Shown here: piece after piece, positions 1 through 10,293 of the stretch
Position numbering within the stretch: the first letter of the stretch is position 1
Layout: each line of letters begins with the position of its first letter
Source: Paramoeba atlantica
Taxonomy: Eukaryota; Discosea
Direction: 5' to 3'
Assembly: GCA_977017575.1 (NCBI GenBank)
Contig: CDRNVI010000035.1
Span: 18,244 to 82,243, forward strand
Length of the DNA: 64,000 nt
The notes under the pieces: generated by a model
What the model was told of the DNA's origin: nothing
The model's input: the letters and a program-made list of their open reading frames with translations, nothing else
Database searches by the model: none
Program-made: the position numbers and the translations under genes

Positions 1-845
1 ATTGACCCATCTTTCGCTGTTCATGTCGTTGCAATCTTTCGCTCCATCGTACGCGAATATCCCAAGACACAAATGGAGTCCGAGAAAACAGCGATTTGGC
101 ATAAGCTCTTAAATGCTCCGCGTGATTCTTTGGCGACGGTTCGTCAAAAGATACAGAGAAGTCAAAGTAGCGTAAGAAGAGTCAAGCGAAAGGAATTTTT
201 TTTTTTTTTTTTGGAAAGGAATTGGTGCCGGATGAAGAATCTCTCAGTGAAGAGCAACGTCTGGAGTTGGAAATAGATCGCCGCTCCATAAGAAATGCAC
301 TTCAAACTGCGAAGGCAGGGAATGTAGGAAAGGCCACACGTGTGCTAGACAATGTATATCGAGATTCTTCTTTACAGCCAGGAGAGAAAGCGTCAAAGCT
401 GAAAGAGCTCCACCCGACAGGTCCATCACCTCAGTTTCTAGAAGGCGATTTTCCGCGAACAGCTATTGTTGAGCCGTCTGAACTGCGCCTTGCAACGGAG
501 AAACTGTCGAAGGGAGCTTCACCTGGACCGACGGGTTTTAGTGAGAGTATGATGCGACTTTTGATCGACGATGAAGAGGCGTGCCTAGCACTCTGTCACA
601 TGTTTCGAGATGTCATAAATGGAGATGTGACTGAGACCGTCCGAGATCGCTTAACCCGGTGTCGAATTATAGCTCTTGCTAAACCAAACAATGGCATCCG
701 ACCTGTGGCCATGGGGGATACAATTCTCAAAATTTGCGGATCAATCCTCTTGGAAAGACATGGAAGCACACTGAAACCCCTTTTTCAACCATTGCAGCGA
801 GGCATACTGCAGCAGAATGCATGTGAATCCATAGTGCACGAGCTC
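1..845 (+). pseudogene. LINE-A outer copy, 5' part (split and frameshifted)
   Basis: This is the region before the reverse-transcriptase (RT) palm of a restriction-like-endonuclease LINE, entering from the left window edge. It aligns throughout with the intact LINE-A ORF at 1916-5569: SEKTAIWHKLLNAPRDSLATV matches SEKTAMWHKFLNAPRESLATV, and the RT finger segment contains RIIALAKPNNGIRPVAMGD. The reading frame is broken at 188-223 by a poly(T) insertion. Coding ends at IVHEL (845), just before RT motif A, and continues at 6050 with MKEYEEGYTML. The two parts are therefore one element cut by the 846-6049 insertion. The N-terminus lies outside the window. Confidence 0.88.
188..223 (-). mobile_element. 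Poly(A)-only retro-insertion with 10-bp TSD
   Basis: GAAAGGAATT occurs at 188-197 and again at 214-223, separated by a T run and one G. Removing one copy plus the T run deletes 26 bp and restores the LINE-A frame (VKRKELVPDEES). This is what a target-primed insertion leaves when only the tail of the RNA has been copied, in minus orientation. Confidence 0.7.
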
Positions 846-1231
846 TAATAGTCCACGTTTTGAAATTTAGCCGAGGGGCTGTTATGTATTTGCCTGCTGG
901 CCCTTCGGGGCACATAGTTTCTTCGAATTATGATTTGTATTCAGAATTTTACATGGGATGGGTATTTACTATTATCTTATATATCCTTGTTAGGTTGTTA
1001 TTTTACTTCGCTTTAAGTTTTTGCGGCAGGTTGGCCGAGGGTTCCGGTGGGGGGGAATCCCGTTAACAACGTGACACATGATTATTGGTTTTATGCAGGC
1101 TTTCTTTTGAACTATGTTTGTGCATGTGAATTCTATCTATATATCGTATTATGTGTTCTTTGATTTTGGGACGATTTGGAAGTGTGATTATATTAGTCAT
1201 AGGTATTTACTTATATTTGTTTGTTACTTAT
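846..1231 (+). mobile_element. Left end of a non-autonomous YR-type element
   Basis: Begins exactly where the outer LINE-A is broken. The first 80 bp (TAATAGTCCACG..., AAATTTAGCCGAGG, and GCCC-TTCG-GGGC at 900-911) recur at 32020, where they break a different ORF. The following block (TTGTTAG then GTTGTTATTTT at about 990-1020) matches the 5' UTR of the YR element at 28930-29010. A second block at 1024-1130 (GGTTGGCCGAGGGTTCCGG, GTTAACAA, TTTTATGCAG) recurs at 32788-32890. This looks like an internally deleted YR element with UTR and 3' end joined. It has no coding capacity. Confidence 0.55.
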
Positions 1232-1860
1232 TTCATTTTCCGTGCGTTCAGTATCCTACACTTCGCTATATACGTTGACAACGCCTGCGTAGCGAAAACT
1301 ACGAAATTCAGTGAGCTTCGCAAATTGCTTCCCACTAACGACGCACAGGGGAACCCTACGCGGGGTACGGCTCAGGCCCGCTCACGCGGGCCCTCGCCGT
1401 TTCGCGGCCGCGCGCACCCCCGCTCACGCGGGGGCCCCCGCGCGGCCAAAATGGGTACTAAAATTTGTTATCAAGGTAGTTGGGCTTCGCAAATTGCTTC
1501 CCACGAATGGGTACTAAAATTTGTTATCAAGGTAGTTGGTCAAGATTATCAAGTAGTTATCAGTTGGGCCTTTCTTCCTCCTCCCTCTAAGGTCCTGCAA
1601 ATTTTTTACGGTCACAGGGTACGTTCGTTGAGAAATCAACGAACGTACCCCCAAGCCAAAATGTGAAAGAAAACGGAAAGTCAGAATTCAGACAAAAAAA
1701 CAAAAAATTATTGAAATTAAAATGAAATTATATGTTTCATGCAACGTGTTTTCAACAGCCAATGGAAAAATTCGTTCAAAAACAAAAAGTTAAAAAAGTC
1801 AAAAAAAGTCAAAAAAAGTCAAAAACACCTTCGATGAAGATTCATCGAAGGTCCCCCCTA
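1232..1860 (+). repeat. Hairpin-rich repeat unit, copy 1
   Basis: A non-coding unit of about 620 bp present nearly identically in inverted orientation at 27857-28482. It holds a run of perfect hairpins: CGTTG-A-CAACG near 1276; 1375-1392 (GGCCCGC, loop TCAC, GCGGGCC); 1417-1434 (CCCCCGC, loop TCAC, GCGGGGG); 1617-1650 (15-bp stem, GAAA loop); and 1827-1852 (12-bp stem around ACCTTCGATGAA). A 31-bp direct repeat (GGGTACTAAAATTTG...) lies at about 1453 and 1509. GNRA and TCAC tetraloops suggest function as folded RNA or as recombinase sites. ORFs across it are incidental. Confidence 0.7.
1531..1561 (+). repeat. 31-bp repeat, internal copy
   Basis: GGTAGTTGGTCAAGATTATC followed by AAGTAGTTATC. 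The identical 31 bp at 6019-6049 form the right border of the insertion in LINE-A. The arrangement resembles the split direct repeats of YR retroelements, with an internal and a terminal copy. Confidence 0.7.
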
Positions 1861-1866
1861 GCCGTT

Positions 1867-1883
1867 GTTTCTGTACCTTGTTG
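1867..1883 (+). other. Spliced-leader relic upstream of LINE-A ORF
   Basis: GTTTCTGTACCTTGTTG, the 3' 17 nt of the leader seen complete at 29011-29046, lies 33 nt before the ATG of the LINE-A ORF. I interpret it as an SL trans-spliced to the element mRNA and copied into DNA at retrotransposition. The 5' part is missing, as expected from incomplete cDNA synthesis. Confidence 0.75.
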
Positions 1884-1915
1884 ATTTCATTATATCTATT
1901 CTATTCAAAAACCGA

Positions 1916-4900
1916 ATGTTCACGCGTCAATTCACCTGCAGAGAACGCGACTACGAAGACCAGAATGTTGATTTCACCAGAGAAGCTAACAGGCATGAAC
2001 TCGGATCATGGAACCAATTTGCCGCTAACGAAAAACTCACGAACAACAAGCCAAGTACATACAACGATTTGCTTTATACAACAGGCATACCCGCACACAC
2101 ATCGAAAGAGTGGAACGAGAAACTAACACGCGTCGTGGAAGAGATAGGTGTAGGCACAACGCCGGATCAAGGACACGATAAGCATCGAGACGAAGAGGAC
2201 AGGTATTCCAGTGTGACAGCCTCTAAAACGCAGGAACCTCCAGTCATAAAGAAGCTTTCAAACGGAATGCAGCTGCGACCCAGAGCTTCTCCCAATTCAA
2301 GTCAGACACAAGAAGCTATTCGAATCAAATCTAGCCCACACTCGGGGTCAAAACACGAGAGAAAACTTAAACCACCACCATCAAAGCAGATAAAATGCAC
2401 TGGAAGAATCCCACAACGCAAGGAAACCGTATCTGACTCATCTGAGAATTCCGACGCCAGCACCACATCGATAGAAAGCACCATGTCGGACATGGCAACG
2501 GATAGCGAAGATCACGGGGGAGACGCAGATATGTCAGCTGACGAGAACGACACGCACACGGATTTTCAAAAAGCACCAGACCAAATCCACCGTACGATTC
2601 GCTCTTGGGGAAAGGGAACGAAATGCAAGGTTAATTGGAAGTTTAGGAACACAGAAACCTTGTATCAGTCGACGGGCGAAGTGATTGCAAGATGGTCAAG
2701 AAGGGGAAATGTACGCGTAAAGGTCCAGTATGCACCAGCGAACGGGGAGGGTCCAAGCGGAATTTTGCATCTCCCATCCTCCTACAAGATCGAGATACAC
2801 GACCTACGAGCAACGGAGTTAACAAGAATCCCAATGAATGCAATACACGAAATCGAGATCCCTGACGTTCCGGAAACAGACATGGGCAACGATCTAGACC
2901 CTCTGCCGTCTCTCGCCCACATCGACCCAGGTTTCGCAGTACACGTGATAGCAATCTTTCGGGCAATCATTCGAAACTACCCCAAACTTCAGTTGACGTC
3001 GGAGAAGACAGCCATGTGGCACAAATTTTTGAACGCGCCACGCGAATCCCTAGCAACGGTGCAACAGGCAGTCACAAGAAAACAGAGCGCCCCAAGGAAG
3101 CAGAAACTACAACACGTCGAATGGGAATCAATGTCACAAGGGGAAAAAGAAGAAATGGAGGTAGACCGCAGATCCATCCGAAATGCCTTGAAAAATGCTC
3201 GAGCCAGCAACATCAGTAAAGCGACACGCATTCTTGACAACGTATATCTAGACTCAACCCTAAGCATGGACGAAAAAGTCAAAAAGCTAAGACAACTACA
3301 CCCAGAAGGAACACCCCTCTTAGCCACAACATCCGACTTTCCTCAGATTGGCGTGGTCGAAAAACACGAGATTATATCGGCAATAAGCAAACTTGCACCA
3401 GGAGCGGCCCCGGGACCTACAGGCTTAAGCGAAAGCATGTTGCATCTCCTTGCCAGTGACGAAGAATCATCGACAGCTCTATCTCACATGATACGCGATG
3501 TAATAAACGGGGAGGTATGCGAAACAGTCCGAACGAGATTAACAAGATGCCGACTTTTGGCCCTGAACAAACCCATGAACGGAGTACGCCCAATCGCAGT
3601 AGGAGAAACGCTCTTAAAAGTGTGTGGTACGATTCTCCTCCAAAGACACGAAGAAAAGATTAAAGACTTTTTCCATCCGGTTCAATGCGGTGTCCTGCAA
3701 AGAAACGCATGCGAAGGAATAGTTCACACCATAGCAAAAGAATATGAGGAGGGATACACCATCCTAGCAGTTGATTACGCGAATGCCTACAACACACCTA
3801 CACGACAATCAATCTACGACGCCCTGAAGAAGTACAATATCTTCAAACCCTTCATGCGACTATTTGCCCTAGAGTACGGAGCTCCATCAGATTTTCTCTT
3901 CTTTGCGAACGACACTCTACATTCTACGATAAAAAGTACCTCAGGAGTACGACAAGGATCAGCGCTCTCATCACTGTACTTCTGCGCCCTCATCCAGGAT
4001 TCCCTGAAAGACATAGAAGAGCTCTTCCCAGAAGTCAAGGTAAGAGCGTACATGGATGATATTACACTCTCCTCCCGCGATCCAGCTACGCTCGAAGCCG
4101 CATTCCTCCACCTACGCGAAGCATCAAACGATTTGGGACTGAAGGTCAACTTCTCAAAATGTGAATGGTTCAAAAAAGCGAGCGACTCAGCATACAATCA
4201 AGAGCAAACCCCGCAGTCGCTGCAAGATCTGGGAATGAGTGCAACGCATGAAACTATCAAAATCTTGGGCGCGTACATTGGAAACGATCAGATCGTCAGC
4301 AACCTCCTAGTTCGCAAGCTAGAAAAACACAAATGTCTGTTTCGGCGACTTTATCGTATGGGTCCCAGCAATCTCTCCCTCGCTATTCTGCAAAAGTGTA
4401 CTAACCCCAGACAAGACTACCACATCCGAGTGCATAAACCCGACGCCTCTTTGGAACTGGCGCAACAATTTGATACAGAAATCGGCAATATAGTTTCCCA
4501 TTGGTTTCAGGCAAGAGGAGATTCATTAAGGCTAGCTTCATTGCCCGAAAAACTCGGAGGACTCGGCTTAACACCATCATGCTTGAAGCACAAATACTTC
4601 TACAGTGCGTCTCGTCGATCCATTGAAGAGCAAGGAAAATCTCTTAACGCTCCGGTGGAGAAATCGAAACACACTAAGAAGATTTCAGTGCTGCCAGAAG
4701 ACAAATCAACAGCAAGCAAGATGGCTACGAAAGCAATCAGGGGAGAGCAAAAAATGATCGCCGCTGAACTGCGAAGAAACAAAAAACTGAATGATATACT
4801 CGATCGCACGACAAATTCCCACAACCATCTGCACTCCACGAGCAACTATGTGAACCCCTATCTCTTCAGATATAGTGTCATGATGCGCCTAGGTTGCACG

Positions 4901-5569
4901 CCCCCCGAAATGCCAGACCTCATTCCATGCCCTGGATGCTCAACCGAACTGTCTGCAAGCAACGCCCTGCACCACGTAGCCGGATGTACACAATGCTCTG
5001 GAGTTAATGCTACAAGAAAGCACACACATCTTATTCGGTTCCTTGGGGAATTGTGCGCGAAAGCTGGTCTGCCGCACGTGCTCGAACCAAGAGTTCATAC
5101 ATCATTCTACTGCACGAAATGCAAGGCCTCCATCTCGGATGAAGCAGTTGAGAACCATCCCTGTAAAGCGCGACGCATAAGATCAGGACCTGACCTTGGG
5201 ATCATGTGGCCTACCATCGGAGAGGTGCTATACGACTTAACGGTAGTACACACATGTGCGCCAAGCCACATAAAATCAACTCCTGAACAACTGATGCAGA
5301 ATGCTCTGGAAAGAAAGAACAAGAAGTATGTGGTGGAAAAGGGTATTCCAACGCAGGAATTTAGTTGCCTAGCGGTTACAGAGTTCGGACAACTCCATCA
5401 AAATACCAGGCGATTGTTGGAGTGCTTAGCGAAACGGTCGGAAAGAAATGTCAATGAAGTCAAGGAAGCGTTTCAGCTAGAGATTGAAAAGATGAACGCC
5501 TACACTGTAGCTAATCAACTGAGAAAGTACATGACACCAACTCAATGGCTGGGAGAACTCCAACAATAA
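1916..5569 (+). CDS. LINE-A polyprotein: RT with restriction-like endonuclease, intact
   Basis: 1217 aa from the first ATG after the SL relic. Residues 30-55 form an N-terminal module (GSWNQFAANEKL...STYNDLLYTT) also found in LINE-B and LINE-C. The middle is low-complexity, then comes RT: KLAPGAAPGPTGLSES, RPIAVGETLLKVCG, motif A VDYANAY (Asp620), GVRQGSALSSLYF, and the catalytic YMDD at 712-715. A CxxC..H..C knuckle starts at Cys1005 (CPGCSTELS...HHVAGCTQCSG), followed by RKHTHLIRF and the PD-x13-D core of a restriction-like nuclease (Asp1093, Asp1107). The layout is that of R2/NeSL/CRE-type LINEs, which nick DNA and prime cDNA on the cut. No disruption is seen. It is nested inside an older copy of its own family. 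Confidence 0.9.
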   Translation: MFTRQFTCRERDYEDQNVDFTREANRHELGSWNQFAANEKLTNNKPSTYNDLLYTTGIPAHTSKEWNEKLTRVVEEIGVGTTPDQGHDKHRDEEDRYSSVTASKTQEPPVIKKLSNGMQLRPRASPNSSQTQEAIRIKSSPHSGSKHERKLKPPPSKQIKCTGRIPQRKETVSDSSENSDASTTSIESTMSDMATDSEDHGGDADMSADENDTHTDFQKAPDQIHRTIRSWGKGTKCKVNWKFRNTETLYQSTGEVIARWSRRGNVRVKVQYAPANGEGPSGILHLPSSYKIEIHDLRATELTRIPMNAIHEIEIPDVPETDMGNDLDPLPSLAHIDPGFAVHVIAIFRAIIRNYPKLQLTSEKTAMWHKFLNAPRESLATVQQAVTRKQSAPRKQKLQHVEWESMSQGEKEEMEVDRRSIRNALKNARASNISKATRILDNVYLDSTLSMDEKVKKLRQLHPEGTPLLATTSDFPQIGVVEKHEIISAISKLAPGAAPGPTGLSESMLHLLASDEESSTALSHMIRDVINGEVCETVRTRLTRCRLLALNKPMNGVRPIAVGETLLKVCGTILLQRHEEKIKDFFHPVQCGVLQRNACEGIVHTIAKEYEEGYTILAVDYANAYNTPTRQSIYDALKKYNIFKPFMRLFALEYGAPSDFLFFANDTLHSTIKSTSGVRQGSALSSLYFCALIQDSLKDIEELFPEVKVRAYMDDITLSSRDPATLEAAFLHLREASNDLGLKVNFSKCEWFKKASDSAYNQEQTPQSLQDLGMSATHETIKILGAYIGNDQIVSNLLVRKLEKHKCLFRRLYRMGPSNLSLAILQKCTNPRQDYHIRVHKPDASLELAQQFDTEIGNIVSHWFQARGDSLRLASLPEKLGGLGLTPSCLKHKYFYSASRRSIEEQGKSLNAPVEKSKHTKKISVLPEDKSTASKMATKAIRGEQKMIAAELRRNKKLNDILDRTTNSHNHLHSTSNYVNPYLFRYSVMMRLGCTPPEMPDLIPCPGCSTELSASNALHHVAGCTQCSGVNATRKHTHLIRFLGELCAKAGLPHVLEPRVHTSFYCTKCKASISDEAVENHPCKARRIRSGPDLGIMWPTIGEVLYDLTVVHTCAPSHIKSTPEQLMQNALERKNKKYVVEKGIPTQEFSCLAVTEFGQLHQNTRRLLECLAKRSERNVNEVKEAFQLEIEKMNAYTVANQLRKYMTPTQWLGELQQ

Positions 5570-6018
5570 ACAAGTAGCAGCTGATTAATGCAACGAATAT
5601 TAATATTACCGATCCAGCTAGCGCCTGTCCGAATACCAAACGTTTGTTTAATTCACCCCTTTTTTGTTTTTTTTTTCCAAACTCGAATACGTAAAGCAAA
5701 GATATGGAATAGCAATAACAAAAGGAAAAGGGGCTCGGTCCTTTTTGAGACTTTAAGGACAATACATCCGTTCCTCTCTTCTGTCCTTTTCTATGAGTTT
5801 ACGATATGAAATTTAGGATACTATAACTGAAGTTCTTAATTTTGTGGATGGGGGGTTTTGCACGTCCTTTCCTAAGCATATTCCCCCATCCCCTGTTTAT
5901 ACACCCCTCGTTTATACACCCCCCATTTAAATATGTAAAGATGCATATGAACGAAATTAGGATTATATTGTTTAATATCGTTCCAACTTTAAAACTAATA
6001 CTCAAATATTTTTTTTTA
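5570..6018 (+). other. LINE-A 3' region and insertion right arm
   Basis: AT-rich sequence without a convincing gene, probably the 3' UTR of the nested LINE-A. It has T runs near 5660 but no clear poly(A) tail. A repeated TTTATACACCCC stretch lies at 5895-5935. It ends in TTTTTTTTAG directly before the 31-bp border repeat, which looks like a pyrimidine tract plus AG acceptor. Confidence 0.4.
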
Positions 6019-6049
6019 GGTAGTTGGTCAAGATTATCAAGTAGTTATC
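6019..6049 (+). repeat. 31-bp repeat, right border of the insertion
   Basis: Second copy of the 31 bp at 1531-1561. The next base, 6050, is the first base of the continuing outer LINE-A. No target duplication exists between 845 and 6050. Confidence 0.75.
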
Positions 6050-7879
6050 ATGAAAGAGTACGAAGAGGGCTACACTATGCTAACGGTGGATTTTAAAAAT
6101 GCTTACAACACCCCTCATCGCACCGCAATAGCAAACGCGCTCATTCAGCATCCGGTCTTCAAACACTTTATGAGGCTCTTTAACCTGGAATACGGAAAGC
6201 CGTCTGAGCTCCTCTTCTTCGCCAACAACTCTCTCCACACTATCATAGAAAGTTCGTCGGGGGTCCGCCAAGGGTCAGCGCTCTCCTCTCTGTATTTCTG
6301 TGCTTTATTGCAAGGGCCGCTAATGGAAGTAGCTAGTCTATACCCGGAAGTTCACGTCAGAGCATATCAAGATGACGTCACTATGAGCTCAATGAACCCC
6401 ACGTCGCTTGAAGCAGCTTTTCTTCACTTGAGAGAACTCACGCAGGATATAAACCTCCAGATAAACTTCAACAAGTGCGAATGGTTTCAGAAGGCCACAA
6501 GTGAACATTCCGGCATCTCTGCTTTGAGCAAGATGGGGGTTACGGCTTGCGAAGGTTCAATAAAGGTGCTCGGGGGATACATCGGGGGAGATAAGATTGT
6601 CGAAACGAAACTGCTCGAAAAATTAAAGAAGCATGAATGTCTGTTTCGTAGACTGAAGCTCATGGGACCAAGCAATCTTTCACTTGCCATTCTCAAAAAG
6701 TGCACCTTACCCAGACACGACTACCACCTCAGGATTCATAGACCTGAAGCAACATTGCAACTGGCGCAGGTTTTTGATCACGAGATTGGCCAAGTTTTGA
6801 AGCTATGGTGTGGGGCGGGCAGAGAAGCTTTAAAACTTGCTGGGCTTCCCTGCAAAATGGGCGGTCTTGGGATCACTTCGACTTTGTTAAAACATCGTTA
6901 CTTTTTTGAGGCGTCACGGAAATCTATTGAAGAGCAAAATTTACTCACTAAAGCTCCGGTAGATTTCAAGAAATCTCATAAAAGCAGCAAGACTCAAGCA
7001 ATCAAGGTTCGAAGCCAAGCTGCGCGAGTGCAGTTGAAGAAACAGATGGCAGGGGAGCACACTAAAGTGTTAGCGGAGTTGAACAGCATCCCTTCGTTAG
7101 AGCGGATTATAAAGCGCACAAAAGAATCCAACCTTCATTTAGACTCCATTAACAACTACGTCAATCCTCATTTGTTTCGTTATTCCCTTATGATGCGCCT
7201 GGGCATTGAACTCCCCGACGCTCCAAGAGAAATATCATGCCCGGGTTGTGGCACGGTCGAGTCTCCAAGCGGCATAATTCCACATGTGGCAGGCTGTTCC
7301 CGGTGTTCAGGAATGAATTGCACGCGCAAACACTCTCACATAATCCGCTACTTGGCAGACTTATGCGCAAAGGCTCGACTCCCGCGTGCAATAGAACCGC
7401 GCACCCACGCTTCTTTTTACTGTACCAAGTGCAAGTGTGACATTTCTGCAGATGTGGCAGATGAACATCCGTGCCGAGCCCGTCGTATTCGCTCTGGACC
7501 CGACCTAGCTTTAATGTGGCCCAATGTGGGGGAGATTCTTTACGACGTAACGGTGGTCCATACGTGCTGTGCGAGTTATGCGAAGCAATCTAGCGCAGCT
7601 CTCCTTCAAGGAGCGATTGAAAGGAAAAACCGGAAATACGTGCAAGAGAAAGGGATGGACCCGGAATCTTTTCAATGCATCTCAATGACTGATTGCGGCC
7701 TGTTGCATGAAGAAACGAAAAGTCTCCTCAAGGCTTTGTCGAAAAGGGCGGACTGCGATACTCAAGTAGTGCGTCAAGCCTTTCAGCTCGAAATTGAAAA
7801 ATTCTCTGCTTATGCAGTTGTTTCTCAACTACGACAATACATTCCTGCCGTACAGTGGGTAGGAGGGCTTCGTTGTTGA
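6050..7879 (+). pseudogene. LINE-A outer copy, 3' half (RT palm to endonuclease)
   Basis: Continues the ORF broken at 845. It has RT motif A VDFKNAYNTP, GVRQGSALSSLYF, a YQDD box in place of YMDD (RAYQDDVTMSS), thumb, the zinc knuckle CPGCGTVESPSG...HVAGCSRCSG, RKHSHIIRYL, and the nuclease core SGPDLALMWPNVG...YDVTVVH. The frame is open to the TGA at 7877. Codon choice and protein differ clearly from the nested copy, so this is an older, separate lineage. The YQDD change may lower or alter RT activity. Its own 5' part is 1-845. Confidence 0.88.
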
Positions 7880-8229
7880 AGCGGGGCTTTGCCTTTCTTC
7901 TGTCCGGGTCACCTTTTTCTAATGTTGGATGCCCGCCTTGAGTCTTTTGGATATTGATTGGATTCTGGTCCTAATATAATTATTTGGTAGGTAATATTCC
8001 AATGTCCGGAAAATGAGTATGTTAAAAAAAAATGAGTATGTGCTGTTATAGAAGTCTTGAAAATTGTGAAGTATTTTCTGACATGTAATGTTATTTAAGT
8101 TATGGGCTACGTCTCTACTTCGTTGAATATTCAACGAAGCGCCGTCGGTTCGTTGAACGATTCAACGAATGAGATTCCAAGCCGAGGCATTACGGATCAA
8201 AAGAAGACATGTCAATCAATTGAATTTTC
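7880..8229 (+). other. LINE-A outer 3' UTR with two palindromes
   Basis: No gene. Two palindromes stand side by side near 8119-8165 (CTTCGTTGAATATTCAACGAAG, given here as CTTCGTTGAA and its complement, then TTCGTTGAACGATTCAACGAA). The same TTCGTTGA/TCAACGAA word appears in the hairpin unit and at 28560-28610. They lie immediately before the satellite. Confidence 0.5.
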
Positions 8230-10293
8230 AAATTATGACTGTCTCCAAAATAACCTCAACATTCGGAGCGCACACTCACGAGTGCATAAATCCACTTTGG
8301 CGCACCGCTGCGTGCTGCACGTTGTCTCAGCTTTCGGTTTTCAGAAAAAGGCATATCAAAGTTTTGCGACTTCACGACTTCAATCGCGGCGATTTGCATG
8401 TGCGCTGCCTCGGATCGCGCAACGCAAATCCATCAACATTCGGAGCGCACACTCACGAGTGCATAAATCCACGTTGGCGCGCCCCTGCGTGCTGCGCGTG
8501 GTCTCAGCTTTTGGTTTTCAGAAAAAGACGTATCAAAGTTTTCTGACTTCACGACTTCAATCGCGGCGATTTGCGTGTGCGGTGCCTCGGATCGCGCAAC
8601 GCAAATCCATCAACATTCGGAGCGCGCACTCACGAGTGCATAAATCCACTTTGGCGCGCCGCTGCGTGCTGCGCGTGGTCTCAGCTTTCGGTTTTCAGAA
8701 AAAGGCATATCAAAGTTTTGTGACTTCACGACTTCAATCGCGGCAATTTGCGTGTGCGGTGCCTCGGATCGCGCAACGCAAATCCATAAACATTCGGAGC
8801 GCACACTCACGAGTGCATAAATCCACTTTGGCGCGCCCCTGCGTGCTGCGCGTGGTCTCAGCTTTCGGTTTTCAGAAAAAGGCATATCAAAGTTTTGTGA
8901 CTTCACGACTTCAATCGCGGTGATTTGCGTGTGCGCTGCCTCGGATCGCGCAACGCAAATCCATAAACATTCGGAGCGCACACTCACGAGTGCATAAATC
9001 CACTTTGGCGCGCCCCTGCGTGCTGCGCGTGGTCTCAGCTTTCGGTTTTCAGAAAAAGGCATATCAAAGTTTTGTGACTTCAATCGCGGTGATTTGCGTG
9101 TGCGGTGCCTCGGATCGCGCAACGCAAATCCACAAACATTCGGAGCGCACACTCACGAGTGCATAAATCCACTTTGGCGCGCCGCTGCGTGCTGCGCGTG
9201 GTCTCAGCTTTCGGTTTTCAGAAAAAGGCATATCAAAGTTTTGTGACTTCACGACTTCAATCGCGGCGATTTGCGTGTGCGGTGCCTCGGATCGCGCAAC
9301 GCAAATCCATAAACATTCGGAGCGCACACTCACGAGTGCATAAATCCACTTTGGCGCGCCGCTGCGTGCTGCGCGTGGTCTCAGCTTTCGGTTTTCAGAA
9401 AAAGGCATATCAAAGTTTTGTGACTTCACGACTTCAATCGCGGCGATTTGCGTGTGCGGTGCCTCGGATCGCGCAACGCAAATCCATCAACATTCGGAGC
9501 GCACACTCACGAGTGCATAAATCCACTTTGGCGCGCCCCTGCGTGCTGCGCGTGGTCTCAGCTTTCGGTTTTCAGAAAAAGGCATATCAAAGTTTTGTGA
9601 CTTCACGACTTCAATCGCGGCGATTTGCGTGTGCGGTGCCTCGGATCGCGCAACGCAAATCCATAAACATTCGGAGCGCACACTCACGAGTGCATAAATC
9701 CACTTTGGCGCGCCCCTGCGTGCTGCGCGTGGTCTCAGCTTTCGGTTTTCAGAAAAAGGCATATCAAAGTTTTGTGACTTCACGACTTCAATCGCGGCGA
9801 TTTGCGTGTGCGGTGCCTCGGATCGCGCAACGCAAATCCATAAACATTCGGAGCGCACACTCACGAGTGCATAAATCCACTTTGGCGCGCCCCTACGTGC
9901 TGCGCGTGGTCTCAGCTTTCGGTTTTCAGAAAAAGGCATATCAAAGTTTTGTGACTTCACGACTTCAATCGCGGTGATTTGCGTGTGCGCTGCCTCGGAT
10001 CGCGCAACGCAAATCCATCAACATTCGGAGCGCACACTCACGAGTGCATAAATCCACTTTGGCGCGCCCCTGCGTGCTGCGCGTGGTCTCAGCTTTCGGT
10101 TTTCAGAAAAAGGCATATCAAAGTTTTGTGACTTCATGACTTCAATCGCGGCGATTTGCGTGTGCGGTGCCTCGGATCGCGCAACGCAAATCCACAAACA
10201 TTCGGAGCGCACACTCACGAGTGCATAAATCCACTTTGGCGCGCCCTTGCGTGCTGCGCGTGGTCTCAGCTTTCGGTTTTCAGAAAAAGGCAT
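8230..10293 (+). repeat. 177-bp tandem satellite array
   Basis: The landmark ATTCGGAGCGCACACTCACG starts at 8261, 8438, 8615, 8792, 8969, 9138, 9315, 9492, 9669, 9846, 10023 and 10200. The spacing is 177 bp except for one 169-bp monomer that lost 8 bp. Monomers are highly similar, so the array is recently homogenised. Each contains CACTC-AC-GAGTG and the palindrome GGCGCGCC. Because 177 is divisible by three, long open frames run through both strands; they are by-products, not genes. Centromeric or heterochromatic use is possible but not shown. Confidence 0.95.

Noticed and set aside
1020-1110. HDV-like ribozyme in the shared 3' block
   Set aside because: Only one stem (GGGTTCC/GGAACCC) could be drawn; the nested double pseudoknot was not found.
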